Shown: positions 54,669-64,000, counted from the stretch's first letter. The stretch: 64,000 nt of DNA from XYD12-FULL-36-8 sp041739035 (GCA_041739035.1 JBGSOQ010000062.1:62001-126000), one strand, 5' to 3'. The notes: a model not told the origin generated them from the sequence alone. Program-made: numbers and translations.

Positions 54669-55715
54669 TTAATAAGCAAAATTCAATGAAATTCTATGAA
54701 CATCATTAAAAATGCCAAATGGAGTATATGCATAATCAACCGCAAGATTTAATCCACCGATATCTTTTTTAAGACCTACACCGGCACTAAAATTTCTCTC
54801 GTCGTTTGGAGCCGAGAAACCTCCTCTAAAGGAAACTAAGTTCATAAATGTGTATTCTGCTCCTACTAAAATTTGCTCGGGAAAATCTCTTGGATGATTT
54901 GCATCGACAGTTACTAAAATTGAATGTTCCGTTTTATCAAGATCAAGCACATCAGAAAAATTAAATGATGCACCAATTTGGAATATCAATGGTAATTGAA
55001 AACTTTCTTTTTTGTACTTTATTTCACGAGCAAAATTTCGCACACTCATACCAAGATTAAGACTTTCAAATCCGGTTTTGTACAATACACCAAAATCAAA
55101 TGAGAGTACATCAAGTTTATTTTCCTCCGTAGTGCCACCCGCGTATGCCCCATCTGGATCCTGAACAACATCACCGACAACACTTGAACCTAATGATTGT
55201 CTTACATATTTAACATTAGCACCTAGAGAAAACTTTTCTGACAATGCATTTGCATAACCAATACCAATGGCTATAGCTGTTGGACTGAATGTACCTACAT
55301 CCAAAAATCCCTGTTCATTATCTGCTCTCACCGTTCCCATAAAATCTCCATAGTCTACAGAAACAAAGCTAAAGCCCAATATTCCGTAATCACCCTCAAA
55401 AGGTGCAAACGCTATTGCAGCATTGTAATAATTAATATCTGCAATAAACTGAGTTGATCCTAAAGTTACATCAGCAATACCTTCAAACCTTGCCATAGAA
55501 GCAGGATTATAAAACATTGCACTTGAATTATTTAATTCGAGCGATGTAACTGCATCTCCAAAAGCACTTGAGCGCGCGTCTAATGAAACGTTAAGAAATT
55601 TCATACCTGTTTGCGCTAATTTTTGCTGTTGGGAAAAAATAAATTGGCTCTGTATTAAAATCATTAGAATAATCAGAGCAAAATTTGCTAGAATATTTTT
55701 CATTTTTGTTTTCAT
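54669..55715 (-). CDS. PorV/PorQ-family outer-membrane protein (copy B)
   Basis: 348 residues; signal peptide (FALIILMILIQSQFIFSQ). Mature start MKFLNVSLDARSSAFGDAVTSLELNNSSAMFYNPASMA is of the same family as the protein at 32054-33061 (both have the D/G-R-x-x-G/A-F-G-x-A pattern and a YNP/WNPSG motif). Barrel strands continue to RISLNFAY. It lies 16 bp after the cassette B surface protein. Likely role in receiving or anchoring that protein or acting as its outer-membrane partner. Confidence 0.85.
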   Translation of the reverse strand: MKTKMKNILANFALIILMILIQSQFIFSQQQKLAQTGMKFLNVSLDARSSAFGDAVTSLELNNSSAMFYNPASMARFEGIADVTLGSTQFIADINYYNAAIAFAPFEGDYGILGFSFVSVDYGDFMGTVRADNEQGFLDVGTFSPTAIAIGIGYANALSEKFSLGANVKYVRQSLGSSVVGDVVQDPDGAYAGGTTEENKLDVLSFDFGVLYKTGFESLNLGMSVRNFAREIKYKKESFQLPLIFQIGASFNFSDVLDLDKTEHSILVTVDANHPRDFPEQILVGAEYTFMNLVSFRGGFSAPNDERNFSAGVGLKKDIGGLNLAVDYAYTPFGIFNDVHRISLNFAY

Positions 55716-55731
55716 AAAATTTTTGTTTCCG

Positions 55732-57804
55732 TTATCTAATGATTACAAATTTTACGATTTTCTTTTCGCCGGTATCCTTATTTTCGATAACTGCGATGTA
55801 AATTCCACTAACAATAATTTGTCCTGAAGATGTTAATGAATCCCAAGCCTGATCGCCGCTGCCATCAGTATGTTCAATAGTTTCTATGAGTTCTCCAAGT
55901 TCTGAATAGATTTTAATATCACATCTACCAGGAATGTTAAAGAAATATAGTCGGTTCTGCGCTAACTCACCAAACCCCAATTCTGAAGATGCAGAAATAT
56001 TGTATGGGTTAGGCACAACACGAATATCATCCATACTTGTACCAGCAGGTCTTTTAAGAACAGCAGCGTTATAAGTTTGTGTATAATACCGGCTGCTTCT
56101 TAATTTACCTGAAGGTGTTAATCCAACACCAGTATTCGAGGATTCTGTTCCAACAGAAACTATATAATAATAATATGAAAGTCCTCTTACGGGTGTAATA
56201 TCATCAAAACTTCTATCAGCAGGACCAGCTGTGTGAATAAGAGTGTATGCACTATCAAATTTTCCTGTAGCCCTATAAATTTCGAATCCTTCAAGGTTGG
56301 CACCCGGATCATCATAAGTTTCCCAGGCAAGTTGAATTCTATCACCGCCGCCATTTACGTTAAATACTTTTGGAGGTAAAGGTGGACGCGGAATATCATA
56401 CCCGGATTGAAAATTAGCATTAGCTCTTCTAAATGTTTGGAATAAAGAATCACGGCTCTGAAAAACTACTTGATTCTTTTGCTCAGCAGTAATTTGTCCT
56501 GTTTTATATTGAATACCTTTTTCTGTTGCCAATTCACGGCTAATACCTGCAACTCCTTCAGCAAATACTATTTTAATACTATCACCTGGGGCAAGAGTAT
56601 AAGGTCCATAACCATTGGTAAAAGAAAATCCACCCGGGGTACCTAAAGCAGGGTCACCAGTGGGGTTAGTAAATCCAGGATAATCGGAAGGCTCAACCGC
56701 ATTTGCATGACGAGGAGACTTGTGACCTCTGGCTAGCCAGGTATATTCACTTTGCATCTTGGCTTTATTGTACGAATCGTTATTTGAAGTATTTGGCTCA
56801 TCCGATCCCTCCCAGGATGTTGTGCTCGGCTGCAAAGGATCGTCATTTTTATCTGTTGCAGAAACATCGGCATGTAATGTTAGCACGCCGGCAAACTGTG
56901 CTCCACCCAGACGACCAACTGTATCACCAGGTTCTACATTTAAAGCGGTTGACCAGATAGGTGCCCCAATATTATCATATCTTGTAAAGGAGGGCAATTT
57001 TCCGTGCCACATATAATGGAAACGTAGATTGTCAGGATTATCTGTATCAACTTTAACACCATCACCTCGCGTATCATTCATTGTATTAATTCCCCAACGT
57101 GTAGAATTTCCAATAACATATCCAACATAGTCGTTAACTGCAAATCTGAATTGATAATAAAAATAAACACCGGTCAAAGTATTTGATGGTAATTCAATTT
57201 CTGCGTCACCATCTGTGTTTCCAGTATTCGTAAATGTATATTCAGATACAATATAATTATCATGGTACTGCTGACTAAACTGAAATATTCGTCTGGTCAT
57301 TGAAATACCAATCTGAGTGTTTACCTTATTAACAATTATGCGGTCAGCAAAAAGATTTGGATCTACTTCATCATTATCAACTGATTTATCAAGAGATAAA
57401 TCATTATCAACAAAAACTAATGGTGGTTCGAACTGGCTTGTCATTTTAAACCCCTGCGGGTAAAATTCACCGGCACCGGTAACTCTTGGACCAACGTGAA
57501 CTACTTTGTAGGGATAAGGGCTTTGAAGATCACTAGGATCTACAAAATTTGTAGTTCCAATCCAAAGTGCCTTAGCAGCCTGTATATCTTGACGATTATT
57601 AATTGCAGGCCATTGCAACCCATACTGCTGACGCTTGACAAAACCCTCTTCTATCTCACTTCCTATTTCGGAATACCAGTTATGCAATGAACCAGCTGAC
57701 ATCCACTTAATGGCATATTGCGGATACACCGCAGTTGAAAAACCGAAAAGAATCAGAAGGACTGATAGATTTATAAATTTAATTCTTAAAATATTGTGTT
57801 TCAT
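55732..57804 (-). CDS. Large secreted surface protein with FN3 and VPNPY-type C-terminal domain (cassette B)
   Basis: 690 residues; signal peptide (FINLSVLLILFGFSTAVYPQ). Middle strands and an FN3-like domain near 480-580 (PPLPPKVFNVNGGGDRIQLAWETYDDPGANLEGFEIYR). The C-terminal end begins RVVPNPYNISASSELGFGE and ends KKIVKFVIIR. That end is homologous in layout to the 1143-residue protein of cassette A (VVPNPY, then RIYFENLP / RLYFFNIP, then SGELVTSIEHESG / LGELIETIEHTDG). It follows its TonB receptor by 19 bp. AGAGG upstream supports this ATG. Function unknown. Confidence 0.75.
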   Translation of the reverse strand: MKHNILRIKFINLSVLLILFGFSTAVYPQYAIKWMSAGSLHNWYSEIGSEIEEGFVKRQQYGLQWPAINNRQDIQAAKALWIGTTNFVDPSDLQSPYPYKVVHVGPRVTGAGEFYPQGFKMTSQFEPPLVFVDNDLSLDKSVDNDEVDPNLFADRIIVNKVNTQIGISMTRRIFQFSQQYHDNYIVSEYTFTNTGNTDGDAEIELPSNTLTGVYFYYQFRFAVNDYVGYVIGNSTRWGINTMNDTRGDGVKVDTDNPDNLRFHYMWHGKLPSFTRYDNIGAPIWSTALNVEPGDTVGRLGGAQFAGVLTLHADVSATDKNDDPLQPSTTSWEGSDEPNTSNNDSYNKAKMQSEYTWLARGHKSPRHANAVEPSDYPGFTNPTGDPALGTPGGFSFTNGYGPYTLAPGDSIKIVFAEGVAGISRELATEKGIQYKTGQITAEQKNQVVFQSRDSLFQTFRRANANFQSGYDIPRPPLPPKVFNVNGGGDRIQLAWETYDDPGANLEGFEIYRATGKFDSAYTLIHTAGPADRSFDDITPVRGLSYYYYIVSVGTESSNTGVGLTPSGKLRSSRYYTQTYNAAVLKRPAGTSMDDIRVVPNPYNISASSELGFGELAQNRLYFFNIPGRCDIKIYSELGELIETIEHTDGSGDQAWDSLTSSGQIIVSGIYIAVIENKDTGEKKIVKFVIIR

Positions 57805-57823
57805 TTATTCCTCTAAAATCTAA

Positions 57824-60800
57824 TTAAAACTCATATGATAATTTTAATCCCCAATAAATATCTCTGGGGTTTAAGAATGAAAAATATTCCTGATTAGGCA
57901 TATCTATATATGATTTATTTTTTCTCCATTCATCTTTTTGGCTGTCGGATGCATTCTCATCCCACGGAATATATGGACCGCTTCTATAATCCCCTGGTCT
58001 ATCATCACCGGGAATATTAACATATCCAAATCTTTCATCAAATACTTCAGCAGGCAGATGTAATGATTTCATATAAGCTAAGTAATCATTAGCATCAACA
58101 AAACCGTATTGAGTCATATATTTATAATTAAATAAGTTAGTGATATCTGCAAAGAGCTGAAGATCAACACTCATAAATCTAAATGTTTTGCTGATACGTA
58201 AATCAGCAACCCATTGATCTTTCCACTGAAGATTATTTTCAACACCCGGTATGCTACCGCCGCCAGCCCAGGTTAGATAATAACCTGAGTTCCAACGACC
58301 AACAAAACTTGCCCTCCAGTCACCTAATAATGAAATACTTCCAAGCTGAGGGCCATAATCAGAAGGCGTAAAGAAGTCTATGTTTAGATTTACAAACGGA
58401 CGTGGAAGTGGTTTTTCCTGGTAAACAGCATTTGTGGTAGCTTCATAATTTCTTTGCAATGAAGCACTTTCATAATATTTGAGATAACCGAAATATCCAT
58501 TTGATCTAACATCGTAAGTGTAATTAATAAATCCCTGAACCCAATCACCTCTGTTTTTAGTAAGTGTAAATTCAAAACCACGTATATCTTGAAAACTATT
58601 TGGTTCACTCCTAAAATAACTTACTTTGTTATCTCTACTTATATATTCAACTAATCCAGTGGATGAAACATTGTTAGAAAAATTTGACTGTAATGACACA
58701 TCTTTATAATAACCTGCAACTCTTAATAATAATTCATCAAATATATTCTGTTCATATCCTAATTCATAAGCCACAGTTTTTGGTAACGGATTATTAGGAT
58801 CAGCAATTCTTACAACAGCATTATTGTCAGAATATCTTCTTAAAAGGAATAGATTTTCCGGAGTTGGCTGCTGCCTAAAATGTCCATAGTTAAAATACAA
58901 CTTGCTATTAACAGTGATAGGGAATGAAATACCTACTCTTGGACTAATATCAAGTTGCTTGTCTACTGTAACTTTTGTGAGTAAGGTGTCTAATCCAAGT
59001 GAATTTTCTGATGCAAATGCTTTATTGTATGGATCATATTCATACCACTCGCCTTGCGGATCTGAATAATCAAATCTAACACCAACATTTGCAACCATTC
59101 CTTCAAATTCCAATTTATTTTGGATATAAAGAGCTCCTCTTATAGGGAAATTACTCCAGGTTGATCTTGAGCGACCACTTGGTAAAAATCTATCTACGGA
59201 AGCATAGTTTACTCTATTATCAGTATAATTAAATTCAAGACCAACTTTTAATTGGTTAATTCTATCCAGTTGGCTTTGAAAATCTACTTTAGCATTGTAT
59301 ACCGTAACCACGCTGCTATCACGAGAATTACTGAATCCAACACCCATTCTCAATCCGTTTATACCGGTTGAAGGATAATCAGCATATCCAAAGGGAGCTT
59401 CATCAAGATAAACTCCGCCAACATTATAAATTTTTGAAGTATCTCTTGCCCTTCCGGGATTAGTACTGTATTCAGATTGGAATGTACTTAATTGAATTTC
59501 ATAAAAAGTGGTAGGATTAATAACGTTTGTAAATTTACCACCGTAAGAAGAGTAGTCAATTGTACTTGGTGCCCAATAATCAGGAGCGAATATTCTTGCA
59601 TCAATATAACTTACTCTGTTCATTACAGCACCGACGCTAGATGGAGTTTTGAAAATTCCAGCAACACCAGCATTATTATTATTGGTTCCAGTAACCTCGC
59701 TCCATAAACCTTGAACCATTAATTTCATTCCTTCACCAACATCTGAAGTAAGTTTTACCTGACCAACCCAGTCATTCACTCCGTCTGTCGAGAGAGGAAT
59801 CACATACATATTTTCAGTTTGTCTGTATGAAGCAGAGAATCTTAAATTACCTAAAGATTGAGCAAAAGGAACAGGTCCCGCAAAACTTGCATCAACTTCG
59901 TAGTCAGGACTTTCAATTGCCGTTATTCTTCTGTGTTCCCACAAAAAGATCTGTTTGGCTTGTTCAGGTGTTAAGTCATTTGTAGGATCATCATCCAGTA
60001 ATGTTTGTTCAGCTACAGCTACCCATCCATCAAATTGAGGATACTGTTTTTGTGTAAAATCATCCCAAACAGGGAGACCTGTTAATGGATCAAGGGCTTG
60101 TGTTCCAAACCATGCAACTTGATCATCAACATAAGGACGTATCCAATAAGTGTTTGGATCATTTGGAGATGCTCCAAAATGTTTTTGATTTGCTGCCCTG
60201 TATCGGCCTATAAAACTAAACGAATATTTGTCTCTTGAGCCTTCTTTTGTAACCACGTTAACTAACCCAGATCTTACATTTCCGTATTCAGCATTAAATC
60301 CGCCAGTTTGTATCTGAACTTGATCTATTGCGGCGTAGCTTATCCCGGTAAATGGAGAGTTATCTCTTTCATCTCTTAGGGTAACTCCATTTACCAAAAA
60401 TGCTGTTTGATTTTGTGATCCGCCTCTGATTTCGAGTTCTCCATTTGCACCGGTCCTGATACCAGCCTGTAAACCAATCACTCCCTCTATGCTTGATACA
60501 GGTAAGTTTTCAATTTCCTCAACGTTTAGGTTTACACGGCTTGATGAAACGTCTTTTTGTACAATTGGTGTGGTTGCAATAACAACTACTTCATCGGTTT
60601 GAAAAGTATTAGAAGTTAAATTAAAGTTAGCTTCTGTGGTTTGGTCGATGTTTACACGCAAATCTTGAATTACACTTGGGGCATAACCGACCATCGACGC
60701 CTTTAAATTATATGTGTTGGGAGGGATATTAAGAATTACAAAGTATCCATCCAAATTTGTTGCGGCACCTATTGTGGTACCTTCTATCAATACGTTTGCA

Positions 60801-60922
60801 CCGATTAGAGCCTCTCCTGTTGAAGCGTCTTTTACAACGCCAGTAATTTTGCCGACTTGTGCAAAGATGGGTATTGAAAAAATATGTAGTGCGAGAATGC
60901 TAAAGAGTAGCAGTTTTCTCAT
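57824..60922 (-). CDS. TonB-dependent outer-membrane receptor (cassette B)
   Basis: 1032 residues; signal peptide (LLLFSILALHIFSIPIFAQ). CarboxypepD_reg-like N-terminal domain at about 22-105 (GKITGVVKDASTGEALIGANVLIEG), TonB-box-like DEVVVIATTP, then plug (about 115-240) with GELEIRGGSQNQTAFLVNGVT and NAEYGNVRSGLVNVVTKEG. The C-terminal ~780 residues are barrel strands ending in YWGLKLSYEF. AGGAG lies nine bases before the ATG. First gene of a minus-strand operon of at least five genes. Ligand unknown; the downstream wall- or glycan-active genes suggest a glycan or glycopeptide. Confidence 0.9.
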   Translation of the reverse strand: MRKLLLFSILALHIFSIPIFAQVGKITGVVKDASTGEALIGANVLIEGTTIGAATNLDGYFVILNIPPNTYNLKASMVGYAPSVIQDLRVNIDQTTEANFNLTSNTFQTDEVVVIATTPIVQKDVSSSRVNLNVEEIENLPVSSIEGVIGLQAGIRTGANGELEIRGGSQNQTAFLVNGVTLRDERDNSPFTGISYAAIDQVQIQTGGFNAEYGNVRSGLVNVVTKEGSRDKYSFSFIGRYRAANQKHFGASPNDPNTYWIRPYVDDQVAWFGTQALDPLTGLPVWDDFTQKQYPQFDGWVAVAEQTLLDDDPTNDLTPEQAKQIFLWEHRRITAIESPDYEVDASFAGPVPFAQSLGNLRFSASYRQTENMYVIPLSTDGVNDWVGQVKLTSDVGEGMKLMVQGLWSEVTGTNNNNAGVAGIFKTPSSVGAVMNRVSYIDARIFAPDYWAPSTIDYSSYGGKFTNVINPTTFYEIQLSTFQSEYSTNPGRARDTSKIYNVGGVYLDEAPFGYADYPSTGINGLRMGVGFSNSRDSSVVTVYNAKVDFQSQLDRINQLKVGLEFNYTDNRVNYASVDRFLPSGRSRSTWSNFPIRGALYIQNKLEFEGMVANVGVRFDYSDPQGEWYEYDPYNKAFASENSLGLDTLLTKVTVDKQLDISPRVGISFPITVNSKLYFNYGHFRQQPTPENLFLLRRYSDNNAVVRIADPNNPLPKTVAYELGYEQNIFDELLLRVAGYYKDVSLQSNFSNNVSSTGLVEYISRDNKVSYFRSEPNSFQDIRGFEFTLTKNRGDWVQGFINYTYDVRSNGYFGYLKYYESASLQRNYEATTNAVYQEKPLPRPFVNLNIDFFTPSDYGPQLGSISLLGDWRASFVGRWNSGYYLTWAGGGSIPGVENNLQWKDQWVADLRISKTFRFMSVDLQLFADITNLFNYKYMTQYGFVDANDYLAYMKSLHLPAEVFDERFGYVNIPGDDRPGDYRSGPYIPWDENASDSQKDEWRKNKSYIDMPNQEYFSFLNPRDIYWGLKLSYEF

Positions 60923-61138
60923 ATGATTTTACTCCTAATATTAGTCACTTCGATCCTTGGGGGAGTAGTTCTGATAAAGAATAATTAAATATTCCTTTTT
61001 CTCAGACAATTATTAATCAGAACAAAATTAAAATTGATTAAATTTTCTACCAAAAAACTAAATAAATTAGTTTCTAAAGTCAATTGTTTTTATTAAAAGA
61101 TTTTTTTCTGTTTTATGAAACTCAATTCGTTTTACCAT

Positions 61139-62593
61139 TTATTTTTTTCTTGCCAGCAATTCAAAAGTTCTTATTCTGTCTTTATAAACATTGTTTGCAT
61201 TTATTCTAACAATGTCTAATTGTGCGTCGGAATTGCCTTCCCATCTACGGCACATATACAATGAATGATATATTCTTCCAATTTTATATTGCCTGCTTAT
61301 TGCTAACCCTGCAGAATAGTCTTCACCGTAACTTACATTTGGAATTTTTATATCACGCAGCACAGGTGTATAAAATGCACGGGGGGCACCAAGTCCGTTT
61401 ATTCTTAAAGCATTGTTAGGTCCATTATCATCACTCCACTCTTTATGATCAATCAACCCAGGCGGAAGTTCTTTAAGATTAAAATCTGTGATCTGATAGG
61501 AACCAATTACCATTGCGCATTTTTCTTTATGAAATAGATCAACTACTGTTTGCAGAGTATTTTCATCCTTATAGATATCATCACTATCAAGCTGCACAGA
61601 AAACCTTCCGCACTTTTGATGATGAACACCTGCATTCCAACAGCCGCCAATGCCAAGATCATTTCGCTCGGGAATAAAATGAATAAGTCGTTCATCTTTT
61701 TTTGCAAAGGATGCTATAACTTCACTTGTTCCATCAGTTGAATGATTATCAATTATAATCAAGTTGAACTTAAAATTAGTTTTTTGCTTAAGCACGGATT
61801 CAATTGCATCACCAATTGTCTTAATTCGATTTCTTACCGGGATGATCACCGATGCTTCAAACTCAAAATCTTTTGTAAGATTTAAATCTATTTCCTTAAA
61901 TGGTGGGTGTACGTAAGCTCCGATATCCATTAAATGCTGCGTTACAACTTTTTCCATTTCAATCTGTACTTCCCTGTTTTTCGGATCAACATAACTGAAA
62001 TGTTTATCTTCGGTTCCAACTTCTTCAGCACTTTCAATTGTATAAAGGTATTCCGGAATTCTATAAAGTGGACCGAGTTGAGATAATTTTAATCTAAGAT
62101 TATACAATGCCGCAAATTTTAAATTACCATTTAAATCTTCTGCAATTTTCTTTAGATGTGCTGTTTTAACAAAAAGTATTTCGCCGAAATCAAAATCATC
62201 ACGCAAACTTCCCTCCTGGTAATCTATAACCGGATGAGGAATTGGTTTACTTTTTTCTTCTTCTAAATAATCAGAATACACCATGGAAGAATTAGTGTTT
62301 ACCGCAACCTGATAAAATCTATCAAGACAGAACTGTCCGGGTTTTACTGCTTTTTCACTCTGAACAATTAAAGTAAAATCAGTAGAAGAATACTTAGCAA
62401 TTAATTTAACAGCTTCACTGCCTTTTAAGTTTTTACAGTTAACAACTTTCACATTTTCAAAAGATGAAAATTTTTCATCGGATGAAAGCAGAATAATCTC
62501 TTTAACTAACTCAGATTCATTGAATCGTTTAATAGTTTTTTGATTTTCCTTTGGATTGCCTTGCTGAAGAAATATTGTAATTGAGTTTTTCAT
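61139..62593 (-). CDS. Glycosyltransferase family 2 protein with degenerate N-terminal GT-like half
   Basis: 484 residues, no signal peptide. The C-terminal half is a normal GT-A domain from about 245: FEASVIIPVRNRIKTIGDAIESVLKQ, LIIIDNHSTDGTSEV, ERNDLGIGGCWNAGV and the acid motif VQLDSDDIY. The N-terminal 230 residues also have GT-A-like text (SITIFLQQGNPKENQKTIKRFN, STDFTLIVQSEKAVKPG, SMVYSDYLEEE) but no clear DxD, so they may be an inactive paralogue domain. Likely a cytoplasmic enzyme in surface polysaccharide or glycoprotein synthesis; no other glycosylation genes adjoin it. Confidence 0.85.
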   Translation of the reverse strand: MKNSITIFLQQGNPKENQKTIKRFNESELVKEIILLSSDEKFSSFENVKVVNCKNLKGSEAVKLIAKYSSTDFTLIVQSEKAVKPGQFCLDRFYQVAVNTNSSMVYSDYLEEEKSKPIPHPVIDYQEGSLRDDFDFGEILFVKTAHLKKIAEDLNGNLKFAALYNLRLKLSQLGPLYRIPEYLYTIESAEEVGTEDKHFSYVDPKNREVQIEMEKVVTQHLMDIGAYVHPPFKEIDLNLTKDFEFEASVIIPVRNRIKTIGDAIESVLKQKTNFKFNLIIIDNHSTDGTSEVIASFAKKDERLIHFIPERNDLGIGGCWNAGVHHQKCGRFSVQLDSDDIYKDENTLQTVVDLFHKEKCAMVIGSYQITDFNLKELPPGLIDHKEWSDDNGPNNALRINGLGAPRAFYTPVLRDIKIPNVSYGEDYSAGLAISRQYKIGRIYHSLYMCRRWEGNSDAQLDIVRINANNVYKDRIRTFELLARKK

Positions 62594-62713
62594 TTTAGCG
62601 CTAAAATTTGTTATTAAGCTGTATAAAAATATAACTTCATTAAATAAGAAAATAGACTGAATGTCATTATTTTTTTTTTTATTTTGTTTGAAGTGAATTG
62701 AAATTAATAAACA

Positions 62714-62742
62714 TTATTCACATAATCCGATCGCTATATAAT
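62714..62742 (+). promoter_or_regulatory. Possible promoter of the TolB-like gene
   Basis: TATAAT at 62737-62742 lies 19 bp before the ATG at 62762. A -35-like TTATTC is 17 bp upstream of it but matches the consensus poorly. Recorded because the -10 match is exact. Confidence 0.25.
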
Positions 62743-62761
62743 TTAATTTAAGGTTTATACG

Positions 62762-63685
62762 ATGAAAAAATTATTTTTATTTATATTTATTACTTTTAGT
62801 GCACTTATCACAGCCCAATCAAACTATCAACTTTTAATCGAAGGCACACCAGAAGAAGCAGTAATGAACGGCACTTATTCACCCGATGGATTAAAGATTG
62901 CTTATACAAAATCCGGTTACCAGGGTATATGGATTTTAAACTTGCAAACACAAACAACAAAGCAATTAACTGATGAAGCTGCTGCGGGATTTGGATATAA
63001 GTGGTCTTCTGATTCCAAATTAATTCTATCTCGCGTTGCTAAATACGAAGATTTAAAACGATTTAACGCTGTTAAAATATTTAATATTGAAACAGGAGAA
63101 TCAAAACAACTATCCGATTATAAAACTATGATGCCTTATTTGCCGGAATGGGCTGATGGAGATTCAAAAGTATATCTGCCTCTTAAAGGCAGTGATGAAG
63201 TTTATGTTTCAGGCATTGAGAAAAATAGTATCATCACAAATGATTTAATTACTTTCGAAAAAAATAATAAAATAACTGTTCTCGATTTCATTAGTAATTC
63301 AGAGTCTAACCTTGAGCCAATTAAAGACGCACAATATATTAATCTTTCATTATCTCCTGATAAAATGAAAATGGTCTTTGAAGTTATGGGTGGAAATATA
63401 TTTGTGGTTAATACCGATGGATCTAATCTTATAGATCTTGGCAGAGGTAACAGACCAAAATGGTCTTCAGACAGTAAAAAAATAACTTATATGATCGCTG
63501 AAGACAACGGACACGAATTCACAGCATCAGATATTTATACTATTAATGCTGATGGAACAGGTAAAGTAAATATAACAAATACAGAAGCAGTTCTTGAGAT
63601 GAGTCCAGGTTTTTCTCCTGATGGGAAATCAATTGTATTTGAGAACTATAATGAAGGTTCAATTTATTTAATGAATGTAGAGTAA
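62762..63685 (+). CDS. TolB-like/PD40 beta-propeller protein, periplasmic
   Basis: 307 residues; signal peptide (FLFIFITFSALITAQ). PD40/WD40-like blades: GTYSPDGLKIAYTKSG, FGYKWSSDSKLILSRVA, LSLSPDKMKMVFEVMGG, NRPKWSSDSKKITYMIAE and MSPGFSPDGKSIVFENY. It resembles the TolB C-terminal propeller without its N-terminal domain; a simple binding protein is likeliest. It is 8 bp upstream of an amidase gene and probably co-transcribed with it, suggesting an envelope-maintenance or wall-enzyme accessory role. Confidence 0.75.
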   Translation: MKKLFLFIFITFSALITAQSNYQLLIEGTPEEAVMNGTYSPDGLKIAYTKSGYQGIWILNLQTQTTKQLTDEAAAGFGYKWSSDSKLILSRVAKYEDLKRFNAVKIFNIETGESKQLSDYKTMMPYLPEWADGDSKVYLPLKGSDEVYVSGIEKNSIITNDLITFEKNNKITVLDFISNSESNLEPIKDAQYINLSLSPDKMKMVFEVMGGNIFVVNTDGSNLIDLGRGNRPKWSSDSKKITYMIAEDNGHEFTASDIYTINADGTGKVNITNTEAVLEMSPGFSPDGKSIVFENYNEGSIYLMNVE

Positions 63686-63693
63686 CGGAGCAA

Positions 63694-64000
63694 ATGAAAA
63701 TGAAACAAATTAAATCAATACAAAATAATTCTATAAAAAAAATAATTTTCTTACTCGCAGCATTACTCATACTTGTAAGTACTCAAAGTTATTCACAAGA
63801 GATAACAGGTTTATCCGGATGGAATATTTATTTGGATCCCGGACACAGCCAAAATGAGAATGTGGGTATTTATGGATACTCTGAAGCCAAGAAGAATTTA
63901 AGGGTTGGATTAAACTTAAGACAAATGCTTCTGGATTGGACAGACATTGATACGGTTTATATATGCAGAGAAAATGATCAGCAAAGCTTATCCCTTTCAC
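63694..64000 (+). CDS. N-acetylmuramoyl-L-alanine amidase-like protein, start only
   Basis: Frame open from the ATG at 63694 to the window edge, about 102 codons. A second in-frame ATG at 63700 has better spacing to GGAG (63687-63690). Signal peptide (IIFLLAALLILVSTQSYSQ), then GWNIYLDPGHSQNENVG, the amidase_3 opening with its first zinc-ligand His in DPGHS, and YGYSEAKKNLRVGLNLRQMLL, whose Glu (SEAKKN) fits the second ligand. The rest is outside. Likely splits MurNAc-L-Ala bonds in peptidoglycan. Confidence 0.8.
   Translation, partial: MKMKQIKSIQNNSIKKIIFLLAALLILVSTQSYSQEITGLSGWNIYLDPGHSQNENVGIYGYSEAKKNLRVGLNLRQMLLDWTDIDTVYICRENDQQSLSLS

Overview
The window looks like an AT-rich chromosome segment from a member of the Ignavibacteriota (Ignavibacteria / Melioribacter-like lineage) or a close relative in the Bacteroidota-Chlorobiota group. 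The basis is repeated use of C-terminal surface-sorting domains beginning with NYPNPFNPST and ending in a short Lys/Arg-terminated strand (GH9, multiheme cytochrome, M23 peptidase, FG-GAP protein, GHL10 protein, beta-propeller). PorV-like outer-membrane proteins, TonB-dependent receptors with CarboxypepD_reg-like N-termini and a DUF3078 protein point the same way. I see no rRNA, tRNA, CRISPR array, transposase or phage gene.

Layout. (1) 1-5.7 kb, minus: a truncated GH2 glycosidase, then an operon of a membrane-anchored ABC-type solute-binding protein, a histidine kinase and a sigma-54-activator response regulator, with no permease genes. (2) 5.8-7.6 kb: two small envelope proteins and repeat-rich non-coding DNA. 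(3) 7.6-19.1 kb, plus: a compact beta-glucan/glucose locus with FHS-family MFS sugar transporter, ROK glucokinase, two GH3 beta-glucosidases, GH16 beta-glucanase, esterase, a 58-aa CPHC miniprotein, GH5 glycosidase and a parvulin-type foldase. A convergent GH9 cellulase follows. (4) 21-25.4 kb, minus: a secreted nine-heme cytochrome and a Wzi-like beta-barrel. (5) 25.5-30.8 kb, plus: small hypothetical protein, DUF3078 protein, MscS channel, HerA-like ATPase and a membrane dipeptidase carrying an internal sorting-type domain. (6) 30.8-41.3 kb, minus: M23 peptidase, PorV-like protein, 1143-aa surface protein, TonB-dependent receptor and FG-GAP protein. (7) 41.5-46.3 kb: peptidoglycan-recycling genes (MurQ, NagB fused to a PIG-L domain, dipeptide epimerase). 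(8) 46.4-60.9 kb, minus: a second TonB-dependent receptor / large surface protein / PorV-like cassette, then a TIG lipoprotein, a propeller protein, a GHL10 glycosidase and an amidase-golvesin protein. (9) 61-64 kb: GT2 glycosyltransferase, TolB-like propeller and the start of another amidase.

How it may work together (inference). The left third reads as a beta-glucan (laminarin, lichenan or cellulose) utilisation locus: secreted GH16, GH5 and GH9 enzymes cut polymer, lipoprotein or periplasmic GH3 enzymes release glucose, and the MFS transporter plus glucokinase take it into glycolysis. The solute-binding protein / kinase / sigma-54 regulator could be the sensor. The right half is dominated by two paralogous outer-membrane cassettes (TonB receptor - large surface protein - PorV-like barrel) with no recognisable SusD. 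The second is followed by wall-active or glycan-active enzymes and lies near MurQ, NagB and epimerase genes, suggesting scavenging or remodelling of peptidoglycan-type material.
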